DNA of 27,745 bases from Terriglobia bacterium (GTDB lineage: Bacteria > Acidobacteriota > Terriglobia > UBA7540), in the NCBI GenBank assembly GCA_020072905.1, contig JAIQGB010000004.1, positions 1-27,745 on the forward strand, written 5' to 3'. Positions 6,287-13,136 of this stretch are shown here, piece after piece; within the stretch, counting starts at the first letter, position 1; the number at the start of each line of letters is the position of its first letter. Made by a program: the position numbers and the translations under genes. The notes beneath the pieces were generated by a model that saw only the letters and a list, made by a program, of their open reading frames with translations, did no database searches and had not been told where the DNA came from.

Positions 6287-8383
6287 CTACTCTTCCTCCT
6301 CTTCCTCCGCGGACGGCCGGTGCGCGGCGACGATCTTCTCGGCGATAGGCTGCGGGACGATGTCGTAGTGCGAGTATTCCATGGCGTACGTTCCGCGTCC
6401 TTGCGTCATCGAGGTGAGGTCGGAAGCGTAAGTGAGCATCTCGGCGAGCGGCACCTGCGCCTTGACGACCGTCGAGCCGCCCTTCGGTTCCATGCCCTGG
6501 ATGCGCCCGCGCCGGCCGTTCAGATTCCCCATGATGTCGCCCGAGTAGTTCTCCGGGACGGTAATCTCGACGTTCATGATGGGCTCGAGCAGGCAAGGTT
6601 TAGCCTGTTCCATGCACTTCTTGAAGGCTTTCGAGCCCGCGAGCTTGAAGGCGATGTCCGAGGAGTCCACATCGTGGTAAGAGCCGTCGAAGAGGGTCAC
6701 CCTGAAATCCACCACGGGATAGCCCGCCAGGTAGCCCTTCGAAGCGGCGTCGATAATGCCCTTCTCGACGGAAGGAATGAAGTTCTTGGGAATCGCCCCC
6801 CCGAAGATGTCGTTGACGAACTCGAAGCCCGCACCGCGCGCCAGCGGCTCCATCTTGATCCAGCAATCGCCGTACTGGCCATGCCCCCCCGTCTGCTTCT
6901 TGTGTCTGCCCTGGGCTTCGACCTTGGCGCGGATGGTTTCGCGATAGGGAATCTTGGGCGCCTTGAGCGTGACCTCGAGATTGAACCGGCGCTTCAGTTT
7001 CGAGACCGCCACTTCCACGTGCTGCTGGCCCGCGCCTGAGAGCAGGAACTCCTTGGTCTGCGGGTCGCGTGAAAATCGCAGCATCAAGTCCTCTTCGAGG
7101 ATGCGATGAACGGCCGTGGAGAGCTTGTCTTCATCGCCGCGTGATTTGGCCTCGATGGCGAAGGAGATGGCGGGCTCCGCCAGCTTCACTTGGGGATAGA
7201 CAATCGGCGACCCCTTGTCGCCCAGCGTGTCGCCCGTCAGGGTGTCCTTGAGTTTCGCCACCGCGCCCAGGTCGCCAGCGCGCAGTTCGGCCACCGCCGT
7301 CTGCGTTTTCCCCTGCACCACGCCAATGTGCGAAAGGCGCTCCGCGCTCCCGCGGTTGTAGTTGCTGAGGTTCGCTTCGTTCTTCAGAATGCCGGACATC
7401 ACCTTGAAGTAGCTCACCCGCCCGGCAAAAGGGTCGGCGAGCGTCTTAAAGACATAAATCGCAACCGGCTCGTCGTCGGCGATCTTGCGCTTCACGGGCT
7501 GGCCGCCCTCGTGCTCCAGGCCCTCGACTTCACCGCGCTCGACGGGCGCGGGGAGGAAATCCACGACCAGGTTGAGAAGGTTCTCACTGCCGATGTTCGC
7601 CAGAGCGGCCGCCACCGCCACCGGGTAGATCCGCCGTTCCCCCACCGCCTGGCGCAGACCGGGCACCAGGTCTTCGACGGGAATCGTTCCCTTGTCGAAG
7701 AATTCCTCCATGAGCTTGTCGTTCCCCTCCGCCACCATTTCCACCAGGGCTTCGTGGGCCTTTCCGGCGGCTTCGGTGAGGTCGGGCGGAATATCTGCTT
7801 CCTTGGCTTTGCCCGAGCCGTCGGCGTTGCAGAGGCAGGCTTTCAGGCGCACCAAATCCACGACGCCGCGGAAATTCTTCTCCTCGCCAATGGGGAGCTG
7901 AATGGGAATCACCGCACGCCCAAAGGCCTCGCGCACCGTCTCGAGCGTCCGCTCGAAGCTCGCGCGGTCGCGATCGAGCTGGTTGATGACGATGAGGCGG
8001 GGCAGGCCAAACTTCTCGCAAAAGCCCCAGGTCTTCTCCGTCTGCACTTCCACACCCGCCACGCCGTGGACGAGCAGGAGCGCGGAATCCGCGGCGACGA
8101 GCGCGCCCTGCGTCTCGTGCAGGAAGATGTTGTATCCCGGCGTATCGAGAAAGTTGATTTTCGCCTTGCCCCATTCGGCGTAGGCGAGCCCCGCGGTGAT
8201 GGAAAATTTCCGCTGGATTTCCTCCTCGTCGTAATCGGTGACGGAGGTGCCCTCATCTACTTTGCCGAAGCGGTTCACCATTCCCGCCGTGAAAAGCAAC
8301 CCCGAAACGAGTTGCGTCTTGCCGGTGTCGCCGTGACCGACCAGCGCGACGTTGCGGAGGTTCTGGCCGTCGTAAATTTTCAC
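6287..8383 (-). CDS. Elongation factor G-like GTPase (EF-G paralogue)
   Basis: The start is GTG at 8383 with AAGGAG about 7 nt upstream. The 698 residues match EF-G length and domain order: GTPase, domain II, then III-V ending near PENYSGDIMGNLNGRRGRI, a typical domain V segment. The G1 loop is GHGDTGKT and G3 is DTPGYN. G4 reads NQLD instead of NKxD, so the lysine that packs on the guanine is replaced. The G1 style (GHGDTGKT rather than AHIDAGKT) and the 'PIQLPIGEEKNFRGVVDLV' block place it with the EF-G-like second paralogue rather than housekeeping FusA. No ribosomal protein or tuf genes are nearby, which agrees. The C-terminus ends in a run of glutamates. Function is unproven; translocation-like or ribosome-recycling activity is possible. 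Confidence 0.85.
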   Translation of the reverse strand: MKIYDGQNLRNVALVGHGDTGKTQLVSGLLFTAGMVNRFGKVDEGTSVTDYDEEEIQRKFSITAGLAYAEWGKAKINFLDTPGYNIFLHETQGALVAADSALLLVHGVAGVEVQTEKTWGFCEKFGLPRLIVINQLDRDRASFERTLETVREAFGRAVIPIQLPIGEEKNFRGVVDLVRLKACLCNADGSGKAKEADIPPDLTEAAGKAHEALVEMVAEGNDKLMEEFFDKGTIPVEDLVPGLRQAVGERRIYPVAVAAALANIGSENLLNLVVDFLPAPVERGEVEGLEHEGGQPVKRKIADDEPVAIYVFKTLADPFAGRVSYFKVMSGILKNEANLSNYNRGSAERLSHIGVVQGKTQTAVAELRAGDLGAVAKLKDTLTGDTLGDKGSPIVYPQVKLAEPAISFAIEAKSRGDEDKLSTAVHRILEEDLMLRFSRDPQTKEFLLSGAGQQHVEVAVSKLKRRFNLEVTLKAPKIPYRETIRAKVEAQGRHKKQTGGHGQYGDCWIKMEPLARGAGFEFVNDIFGGAIPKNFIPSVEKGIIDAASKGYLAGYPVVDFRVTLFDGSYHDVDSSDIAFKLAGSKAFKKCMEQAKPCLLEPIMNVEITVPENYSGDIMGNLNGRRGRIQGMEPKGGSTVVKAQVPLAEMLTYASDLTSMTQGRGTYAMEYSHYDIVPQPIAEKIVAAHRPSAEEEEEE

Positions 8384-8498
8384 GGATCACTCCTTATGAG
8401 GTCTGAGCCCGACACTCTAAGCGAAAAGTCGGGCAGGAGGCAAACTGCCATCCTAGCATATCCCTTTTCGAGGCTTCAACGCGGGTGCGGAGCCGGCG

Positions 8499-8807
8499 TC
8501 AATCCAGGTCGATATCGCGCAGGGGCGGCGTAACGGGTTCGTCCTTGGTCTGCTTCAAGGCTTCTTCAAACTTGCGCTCCAGAAGCTGCGATTTGACCTT
8601 CGCTTCCTCAGAGCTTTGCTGGAACAGCGCCTCGCGCCGGGCCTTTTCCTTTTCGAGGAGCTGGGAGGCGTGGGCAATATCCGGCGCCTTGGCGTGCTTG
8701 GGGGGCGGGGTGTGGTAGAGCACCTTGCCGAGCTCGGCGTCAACCTTCAAGCGGGCGCCACAGCAGGGGCAGGTGACTTCCAGTGCGGATTTCTCCTGCG
8801 GACTCAT
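8499..8807 (-). CDS. Small zinc-knuckle / coiled-coil protein, function unknown
   Basis: This 102-residue protein has a CPCCGARL motif at 13-20 (Cys13, 15, 16). It is followed by a proline-rich turn (HTPPPKHAKAP), then a charged helix from about 45 to 90 (LLEKEKARREALFQQ and onward) likely to form a coiled coil, and an acidic tail. I do not recognise a named family. The cysteine cluster offers only one knuckle, so metal binding would need dimerisation or His ligands. It lies 115 nt upstream of the EF-G-like gene on the same strand. A TTGACA-N18-TAGCAT promoter ends only 9 nt before the ATG, so the transcript may be leaderless. Confidence 0.7.
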   Translation of the reverse strand: MSPQEKSALEVTCPCCGARLKVDAELGKVLYHTPPPKHAKAPDIAHASQLLEKEKARREALFQQSSEEAKVKSQLLERKFEEALKQTKDEPVTPPLRDIDLD

Positions 8808-8816
8808 CTCGGCCTC

Positions 8817-8846
8817 ATGCTACGCGCCCTGGCAGGCTCGTGTCAA
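8817..8846 (-). promoter_or_regulatory. Sigma-70-like promoter of the zinc-knuckle gene (near-leaderless)
   Basis: On the minus strand TTGACA (8841-8846) is followed after 18 nt by TAGCAT (8817-8822). The ATG at 8807 begins 9 nt after the -10, so the predicted transcript start is within a few bases of the start codon. It is divergent from the promoter at 8862-8890. Confidence 0.6.
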
Positions 8847-8861
8847 ATCGCCGCGCCGGGC

Positions 8862-8890
8862 TTGCGGGAGGCTGGCCGGGCGCTTATACT
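8862..8890 (+). promoter_or_regulatory. Sigma-70-like promoter of the isomerase/epimerase gene
   Basis: TTGCGG (8862-8867), a 17-nt spacer and TATACT (8885-8890). The predicted start near 8897 gives a leader of about 29 nt carrying GAGGAGG before the ATG at 8926. Confidence 0.6.
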
Positions 8891-8925
8891 GGCGCGCGAA
8901 TTCAGAAGAATTGCGAGGAGGACAT

Positions 8926-9819
8926 ATGGCACCGATTTCCCGTCGGGATGTGGGAAAGATTCTGATTGCCGGCTCGGCCGGAATGCTGCTGGCGCGCCGG
9001 CCGCTGCGGGGCGCGGAGATGATTGACTCCGTGGTGGGTGGTGTGCCGCTGGGCGCGCAGAGTTACTCGTTCCGCGACCGCGATCTGGATGCCTGCATCG
9101 AAGGCTTCCGCACCGTGGGCTTAGGCGAGTGCGAACTCTGGCAGGGCCACGTCGAGCCACGCAAGATGAAGTGGACCGAACTCAAGAAGTGGCGGCTGGA
9201 AACGCCCCTGAGCTTCTTCGAGGACGTGCGCAAGAAATTCGAGGACGCGGGCGTACACATCCATGCGTACAACTACAGCTTCCGCCGCGAGATGGGCGAC
9301 GATGAAATCGAGCGCGGCTTCGAGATGGCCAAGGCGCTGGGCGTCAGCATGATCACCGCCTCCGCCAACGTCAGTGTGGCGCCGCGCGTCGACAAGTTTG
9401 CCGCGAAGCATAAGATCCGCGTGGGCTTCCACGGCCACGACCAGACCAACAACCCCGACGAGTTTTCAACCCCGGAGACTTTCGCGCGCGCTATGAAGGG
9501 CGCCTCCGAATACATCTGCGTCAATCTCGACATCGGACACTTCGTTGCCGCGGGCGGAGACCCCGTCGAATACATCAAGGAGCATCACGACCGCATCGTG
9601 ACGCTGCACCTTAAGGACCGCAAGAAAAACCACGGCGCGAACCTGCCCTTCGGCGAGGGTGAGACGCCCATTGGCCCCGTGCTGCGCCTGCTCCGCGACA
9701 AAAAGTGGAGAATCTACTCCAACATCGAATACGAATATGGCGAGGAGATCAAGGGGCTGGACACCATCACCGAAATGAAGAAGTGCTACGCATATTGCAG
9801 AAAGGAGCTGGAGGCATAA
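8926..9819 (+). CDS. Tat-exported sugar phosphate isomerase/epimerase-like TIM-barrel protein
   Basis: ATG at 8926 is chosen for its GAGGAGG ribosome site 5 nt upstream; longer in-frame extensions overlap the promoter. The 297-residue protein starts with a twin-arginine signal (SRRDVGKILIAGSAGMLLA, residues 5-23). It then has an AP-endonuclease-2 / xylose isomerase-like barrel: QSYSFRDRDLD, the CELWQGH strand, HIHAYNYSF, VGFHGHDQTNN, VNLDIGHFVAAG and LHLKDRKKN. These blocks carry the usual metal-binding His/Asp/Glu positions. Family members isomerise or epimerise sugars or oxidise sugar derivatives. The substrate is unknown. It is convergent with the cupin gene, 75 nt away. Confidence 0.85.
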   Translation: MAPISRRDVGKILIAGSAGMLLARRPLRGAEMIDSVVGGVPLGAQSYSFRDRDLDACIEGFRTVGLGECELWQGHVEPRKMKWTELKKWRLETPLSFFEDVRKKFEDAGVHIHAYNYSFRREMGDDEIERGFEMAKALGVSMITASANVSVAPRVDKFAAKHKIRVGFHGHDQTNNPDEFSTPETFARAMKGASEYICVNLDIGHFVAAGGDPVEYIKEHHDRIVTLHLKDRKKNHGANLPFGEGETPIGPVLRLLRDKKWRIYSNIEYEYGEEIKGLDTITEMKKCYAYCRKELEA

Positions 9820-9894
9820 GTCGTAGCGGGGCTTTCAGGGCTCAGACTGATTGGGCTTCCTTCTGCCGGACTGCATCGCGGCCCTAACCGGCCC

Positions 9895-10314
9895 TCAGTC
9901 TTTTCCCAAGGCAATCACGAAATACTGCGCGCTCGCGGTGCCGACGTTCTTGATGCCGTGCTCGTCGTTGGAGGCAATGTAGGCCACCCCACCCGCGCCC
10001 AGGCGCGTGCTTTTGCCATTTACCGTGACTTCCACGACTCCCTCGCGAATCAGGAACATCTCTTCGTGGCGGTGATGATGGGCCGCATGGGGCATGCTCC
10101 CCGCGGCGAGCTCCGTCTGGTGCGCTTCGATCTGGAAACCTTCGTGGGTTGTGCCCTCCAGGATTGGCCGGAAGCTGTTCCCGTTGCTGGTACTGGCCTT
10201 GAGATCTTCGAACCGCTTAACCGTGGTTGGCACGCTCGTAGTCCCGGCGGCACGGGCGTGGGCCGCCGCCAGCGCAGGCACAAGCAAGCAGAGATTCCTT
10301 CTCGCTAAGTCCAT
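9895..10314 (-). CDS. Secreted single-domain cupin protein
   Basis: This 139-residue protein has an N-terminal signal-like stretch (LARRNLCLLVPALAAAHARA, ending about residue 22). It also has a cupin_2 barrel with the metal motif HHHRHEE (His79, 80, 81, 83; Glu84/85) and a second-motif His119 in NDEHGIKN. The start is supported by AAGGAGG 8 nt upstream. It sits 35 nt downstream of the MBL-fold gene and is probably the last gene of the archease / MBL-fold / cupin operon. Cupins of this size may be enzymes or ligand-binding proteins; no substrate can be assigned. Confidence 0.8.
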   Translation of the reverse strand: MDLARRNLCLLVPALAAAHARAAGTTSVPTTVKRFEDLKASTSNGNSFRPILEGTTHEGFQIEAHQTELAAGSMPHAAHHHRHEEMFLIREGVVEVTVNGKSTRLGAGGVAYIASNDEHGIKNVGTASAQYFVIALGKD

Positions 10315-10349
10315 CTCGATTTCCTCCTTAAAGGGCCATTTCCGGCTGC

Positions 10350-11447
10350 TCAGCGTGGGGCGGCGGGAAGCGATGGCGGGTTCGCTGGTGTTGCCGGTTT
10401 CTGCCCGGCAAGCTGCTGGTATACATCTTCCACAGCGCGCATGCCCAGTTCACGCGCGCTCCACGGGTGATTTTCGAGCGGGTTCACCTCCTGCCGGATC
10501 CCACCCAAGGTCTTTCCCTGCTGGAGGCGCGATTGCACCTCATTGACCAACCATTCCAAATAGCCTCGAAATTCCGCCAACTGTTTCTTGTCGCCGGGCG
10601 GGCCGTGGCCCGGAACATAGAGGTCCGCATCCCAGGACTCGAGATCGCGCAAGACCTCAATCCAGCGCCGCACGTCGGTCGATGCCAGGCGGGGGAAGTA
10701 GCCGTTCGCGTAAAGATGCCCGAGGAACAGTACTTTCGCGGCGGGCAAGTAGACGACCGCCTCGCCCAACGCGCTGCCGTCCATCACGCGTCGCATGCGG
10801 ATTTCCTGGCCGCCCAGGCGAACCGACATCTCCGCGTCGAAAGTCTGCGTCGGCAGCGTGGGATGGATGCCGCGCATGCGTCCCTGCAGGCGCCAGTTCT
10901 CGTCTTCAGCCAGGCGTCGGACAAGGTCGTCGCGATACCGCCGCATGGCGGCTTGGGCCTGGCTTGAGGAAACGATGATGGCGCTCTGGTCCACGAAGAC
11001 CTCGTTGCCCAGCATCTGGTCGGGGTCAGCGTCGGTGTCGAGGACGTAGCGCACCGGCAGATCGGTGCGCTGGCGAATCTCGTAAAGGATTTCGCGGGCG
11101 TGGAAGGGCGTGTTGGTGGTGTTCACCACGACTACCCCCTCGCTCGTGAGGATGAAGCCTGCCGTCCCTGTACGGCTGAACTGGGGGTCGCCATCCTGGT
11201 CGAGAACGTCCTCGGGAATCCACACGAAAACGCCCGGCTTGATTTCCCGGACCTCGTAGAGGCCGCGGGCGGGAGGACGGGAGTAGGCAGTAGGGAGTAG
11301 GGAGTCGGCAGAAAGCAGAAGGCTGAAGGCAGAAAGCAGAAGACAGTAGACGGTAGAGGGCAGGCGGGGGACGAAAACCGAAGCGCGGGCGGCCGCCGCT
11401 CTCGACTTCTCAACTCTCGACGCTCGACTCCCCTCAGATATCCACAT
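10350..11447 (-). CDS. Metallo-beta-lactamase-fold protein with degenerate metal site
   Basis: From the ATG at 11447 the protein has 365 residues (an in-frame ATG at 11489 lies further inside archease). The fold is recognisable: GTAGFILTSEGVVVVNTT, then the metal loop, GEAVVYLPAAKVLFLGHLY, and VPGHGPP. The HxHxDH motif is replaced by D139-A-D141-P-D143-Q144, the usual GHT is GSA, and the GD aspartate is H; only the last PGHG His remains. Normal dinuclear zinc chemistry is therefore unlikely. Residues about 28-58 are encoded by a purine/pyrimidine-biased repeat and look like a hydrophobic leader. No ATG, GTG or TTG start lies between that segment and the conserved core. It overlaps the 3' end of archease by 14 nt. 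Confidence 0.8.
   Translation of the reverse strand: MWISEGSRASRVEKSRAAAARASVFVPRLPSTVYCLLLSAFSLLLSADSLLPTAYSRPPARGLYEVREIKPGVFVWIPEDVLDQDGDPQFSRTGTAGFILTSEGVVVVNTTNTPFHAREILYEIRQRTDLPVRYVLDTDADPDQMLGNEVFVDQSAIIVSSSQAQAAMRRYRDDLVRRLAEDENWRLQGRMRGIHPTLPTQTFDAEMSVRLGGQEIRMRRVMDGSALGEAVVYLPAAKVLFLGHLYANGYFPRLASTDVRRWIEVLRDLESWDADLYVPGHGPPGDKKQLAEFRGYLEWLVNEVQSRLQQGKTLGGIRQEVNPLENHPWSARELGMRAVEDVYQQLAGQKPATPANPPSLPAAPR
11279..11365. repeat. AGTAGGGAGT / GGCAGAAAGCAGAAG degenerate repeat inside a coding region
   Basis: On the plus strand the block consists of GTAGGCAGTAGGGAGTAGGG-type units followed by GGCAGAAAGCAGAAG twice (11307-11321 and 11328-11342, 15 of 15 identical, period 21 nt) and AGACAGTAGACGGTAGAG. 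The 21-nt period is seven codons, so on the minus strand it reads as LLLSAFS-LLLSADS within the N-terminus of the MBL-fold protein. Confidence 0.85.
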
Positions 11448-11850
11448 AGACCTGCGCACGCCAGCGCTCAGGGGTCTGCTCAAAAGCAAGCTGGTGATAG
11501 GTGATGGCCTTCACCAGCAACTTCATTTGGTGCCTCGCGGGATCGAGTTTCTCTCCCCGCGCTTCCGCCACCAGCTCCGTGTCGCCTTCCAGGCCGACTC
11601 GAAAGTCGGAAAAGAGCCAGCCTTCACCGTCGTGAAGATAGAGCAACTGGCTTAGCCAGTCGACGAGCAGGCTGGCCGCGTCGGAACTCTTTTCCATGAC
11701 CACCACCCGCTTGCGCGGCTCGATGGATTCAAGATCGGTGATGAGAAAAAACAGCGCCCGCGCCGCGTTGGCAAACGTTTCCTCGCGCGTCGCGCCGAAC
11801 GCTTCGAAGCCCACATCCGCCGTGTGTTCGAGAATTCGAAAAGGTTGCAT
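11434..11850 (-). CDS. Archease family protein
   Basis: This 138-residue protein has archease length and motifs: the N-terminal EHTADVGFEAFG with Asp12, ETFANAARALFFLITD, LLVDWLSQLLYLHD, and the C-terminal KAITYHQL. Archease activates the RNA ligase RtcB by promoting its guanylylation, and in many genomes the two are adjacent. No rtcB gene lies in this window, so its partner must be elsewhere or its role differs. It is the first gene of a probable operon with the MBL-fold protein (14-nt overlap) and the cupin. Family assignment is firm; functional context is not. Confidence 0.9.
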   Translation of the reverse strand: MQPFRILEHTADVGFEAFGATREETFANAARALFFLITDLESIEPRKRVVVMEKSSDAASLLVDWLSQLLYLHDGEGWLFSDFRVGLEGDTELVAEARGEKLDPARHQMKLLVKAITYHQLAFEQTPERWRAQVYVDI

Positions 11851-12003
11851 GGCAAAGCTATCCGCCTTCAGCCGTCAGCGTCGGGGGTGTCTGCACCGCC
11901 GGCGCTCTCGCTTGCCCAGATGGCCTGCGCCTGAGGGCTGGCGACTGCGGCTCCACATCATACTCAAGTGAGGCCGGGTTTTGTAGCGCCGTTCGCGCTT
12001 GTC

Positions 12004-12032
12004 TGGACTTTCGGGCCGCTCTCGCGTAGCAT
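12004..12032 (+). promoter_or_regulatory. CTGGAC-N17-TAGCAT promoter of BAM gene 1
   Basis: TGGACT (12004-12009), preceded by C, a 17-nt spacer and TAGCAT (12027-12032), ending 23 nt before the ATG. The same layout precedes BAM genes 2 and 3 and the first lemA. Confidence 0.6.
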
Positions 12033-12055
12033 GGCCGCAACCGGAAACCGCTTCC

Positions 12056-13072
12056 ATGTCTTCCAATGACGACAAGATTTTCGGCTACGCGGCCCTCGGC
12101 TTCGGGCTCGGGCTCTACTGGTTCATCAAGGGCTTTCGCATGTACCGCAAGTACCGCGTCCTGGCCGACACGCCCGAAGTGCCCATCCGCAGCGTGGCTA
12201 TGGGGCTGGTGGAGATTCACGGTAAGGCGACGGGGGAAGAGCAGATCTACAGCCCGGTGGGCAACACGCCCTGTTATTTCTACAAGGTTGAAATCGAAAA
12301 GTACATGAAGGACTCGAAGGGCCGTGGCCGCTGGACCCATGCGGCCACGGACTTGAACGGCCTGAGGTTTTACCTTGCGGACGCCTCGGGGAAGGTCTTG
12401 GTCGACCTGCACGACGCGGAATTCGATTTGCCCGAAAACTGCAAACGCGAGACCGAGCGAGGGGCCGGACTGGGCTTCACCTCGATTTTCGGCGCGAGCC
12501 AAAGGAACAACCCCGCGCTGGGAATCGGACCGACGGACCAAGACCTGCTGGATTATGTGGCGCGTGTCGGCTCGGGGATGGTGATACCCAACCTTGTTTC
12601 CTCGAGCCCGCCGACTTTTCCGGCGGGCGGAGCAACGAGCAGTACCCCAACTCCGGAGTCCCGGGACGTAGCCCAGCGAGAACTGGAACTGTTCCGTCAA
12701 CAGATGCGGGCAGGCAGGAGCGGTCAGAGCTTCAGCAGCGGGCTGGGGGGAGTTTTCAACTTCTTCAGGGGCGCGGGACTTTCGCGGACGGCGGTCCACT
12801 CCACGAGGCTCCGGCTGACTGAGTTTTGTGTGGTCCCCGATCGCTGGTACGACTTGACCGGAACCTGCGCCGAAAACCCCAACCCCAGGGATGAGAACGA
12901 TCGCAACCTGATCGTCAAAGGTGAAAACGAGCCCACCTTCCTCATCTCCTGGCGAACCGAAAAAGATATCGAAGGCCACCTGCGCTGGCGCTCACTCCAG
13001 TACATCTTCGGCGGCGGCATCCTCTCGGTAATTTGCCTTGCGGTCATGCTCTTTAAGCTCGGCTGGCTCTGA
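12056..13072 (+). CDS. GIDE/BAM-domain membrane protein, paralogue 1
   Basis: This 338-residue protein has one TM helix at each end (about 8-25 and 313-335). The intervening domain resembles the GIDE/BAM (beside-a-membrane) domain of mitochondrial MUL1. The first half has IRSVAMGLVEIHGKA, then SPVGNTPCYFYKVEIEKY, a W-x-H strand, and LRFYLADASGKVLVDLHDAE. The second half has RLTEFCVVPDRWYDLTGTC, then NLIVKGENEPTFLISWRTEK before TM2. A Gly/Ser/Pro-rich linker (about 190-260) joins the halves. There is no RING finger, so ubiquitin-ligase activity is not implied. The short acidic N-terminus and the basic KGFRMYRKYR after TM1 put the domain in the cytoplasm by the positive-inside rule. It is the first of three tandem paralogues upstream of two lemA genes. 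SD is weak. Confidence 0.8.
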   Translation: MSSNDDKIFGYAALGFGLGLYWFIKGFRMYRKYRVLADTPEVPIRSVAMGLVEIHGKATGEEQIYSPVGNTPCYFYKVEIEKYMKDSKGRGRWTHAATDLNGLRFYLADASGKVLVDLHDAEFDLPENCKRETERGAGLGFTSIFGASQRNNPALGIGPTDQDLLDYVARVGSGMVIPNLVSSSPPTFPAGGATSSTPTPESRDVAQRELELFRQQMRAGRSGQSFSSGLGGVFNFFRGAGLSRTAVHSTRLRLTEFCVVPDRWYDLTGTCAENPNPRDENDRNLIVKGENEPTFLISWRTEKDIEGHLRWRSLQYIFGGGILSVICLAVMLFKLGWL

Positions 13073-13085
13073 AGCGGGCAACTCC

Positions 13086-13114
13086 TGGACAGCAATTTCC
13101 ACCTCTGCTAGCAT
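13086..13114 (+). promoter_or_regulatory. CTGGAC-N17-TAGCAT promoter of BAM gene 2
   Basis: TGGACA (13086-13091), 17-nt spacer, TAGCAT (13109-13114), ending 22 nt before the ATG at 13137. It lies wholly in the 64-nt gap after BAM gene 1. The spacer sequence is unrelated to those of the sister promoters, so the hexamers stand out as conserved. Confidence 0.6.
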
Positions 13115-13136
13115 CCCGTGCAACTGGGATCTGTCC

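Noticed and set aside
7190..8533. 447-residue plus-strand open frame opposite the EF-G-like gene
   Set aside because: Mirror of a long GC-rich gene with third-position bias; no domain, no ribosome site; the minus strand has all the GTPase motifs.
11858..12979. 373-residue minus-strand open frame across BAM gene 1
   Set aside because: A similar antisense frame recurs opposite paralogue 2, as expected from their coding similarity; composition is shadow-like and the plus-strand proteins have clear TM and domain structure.
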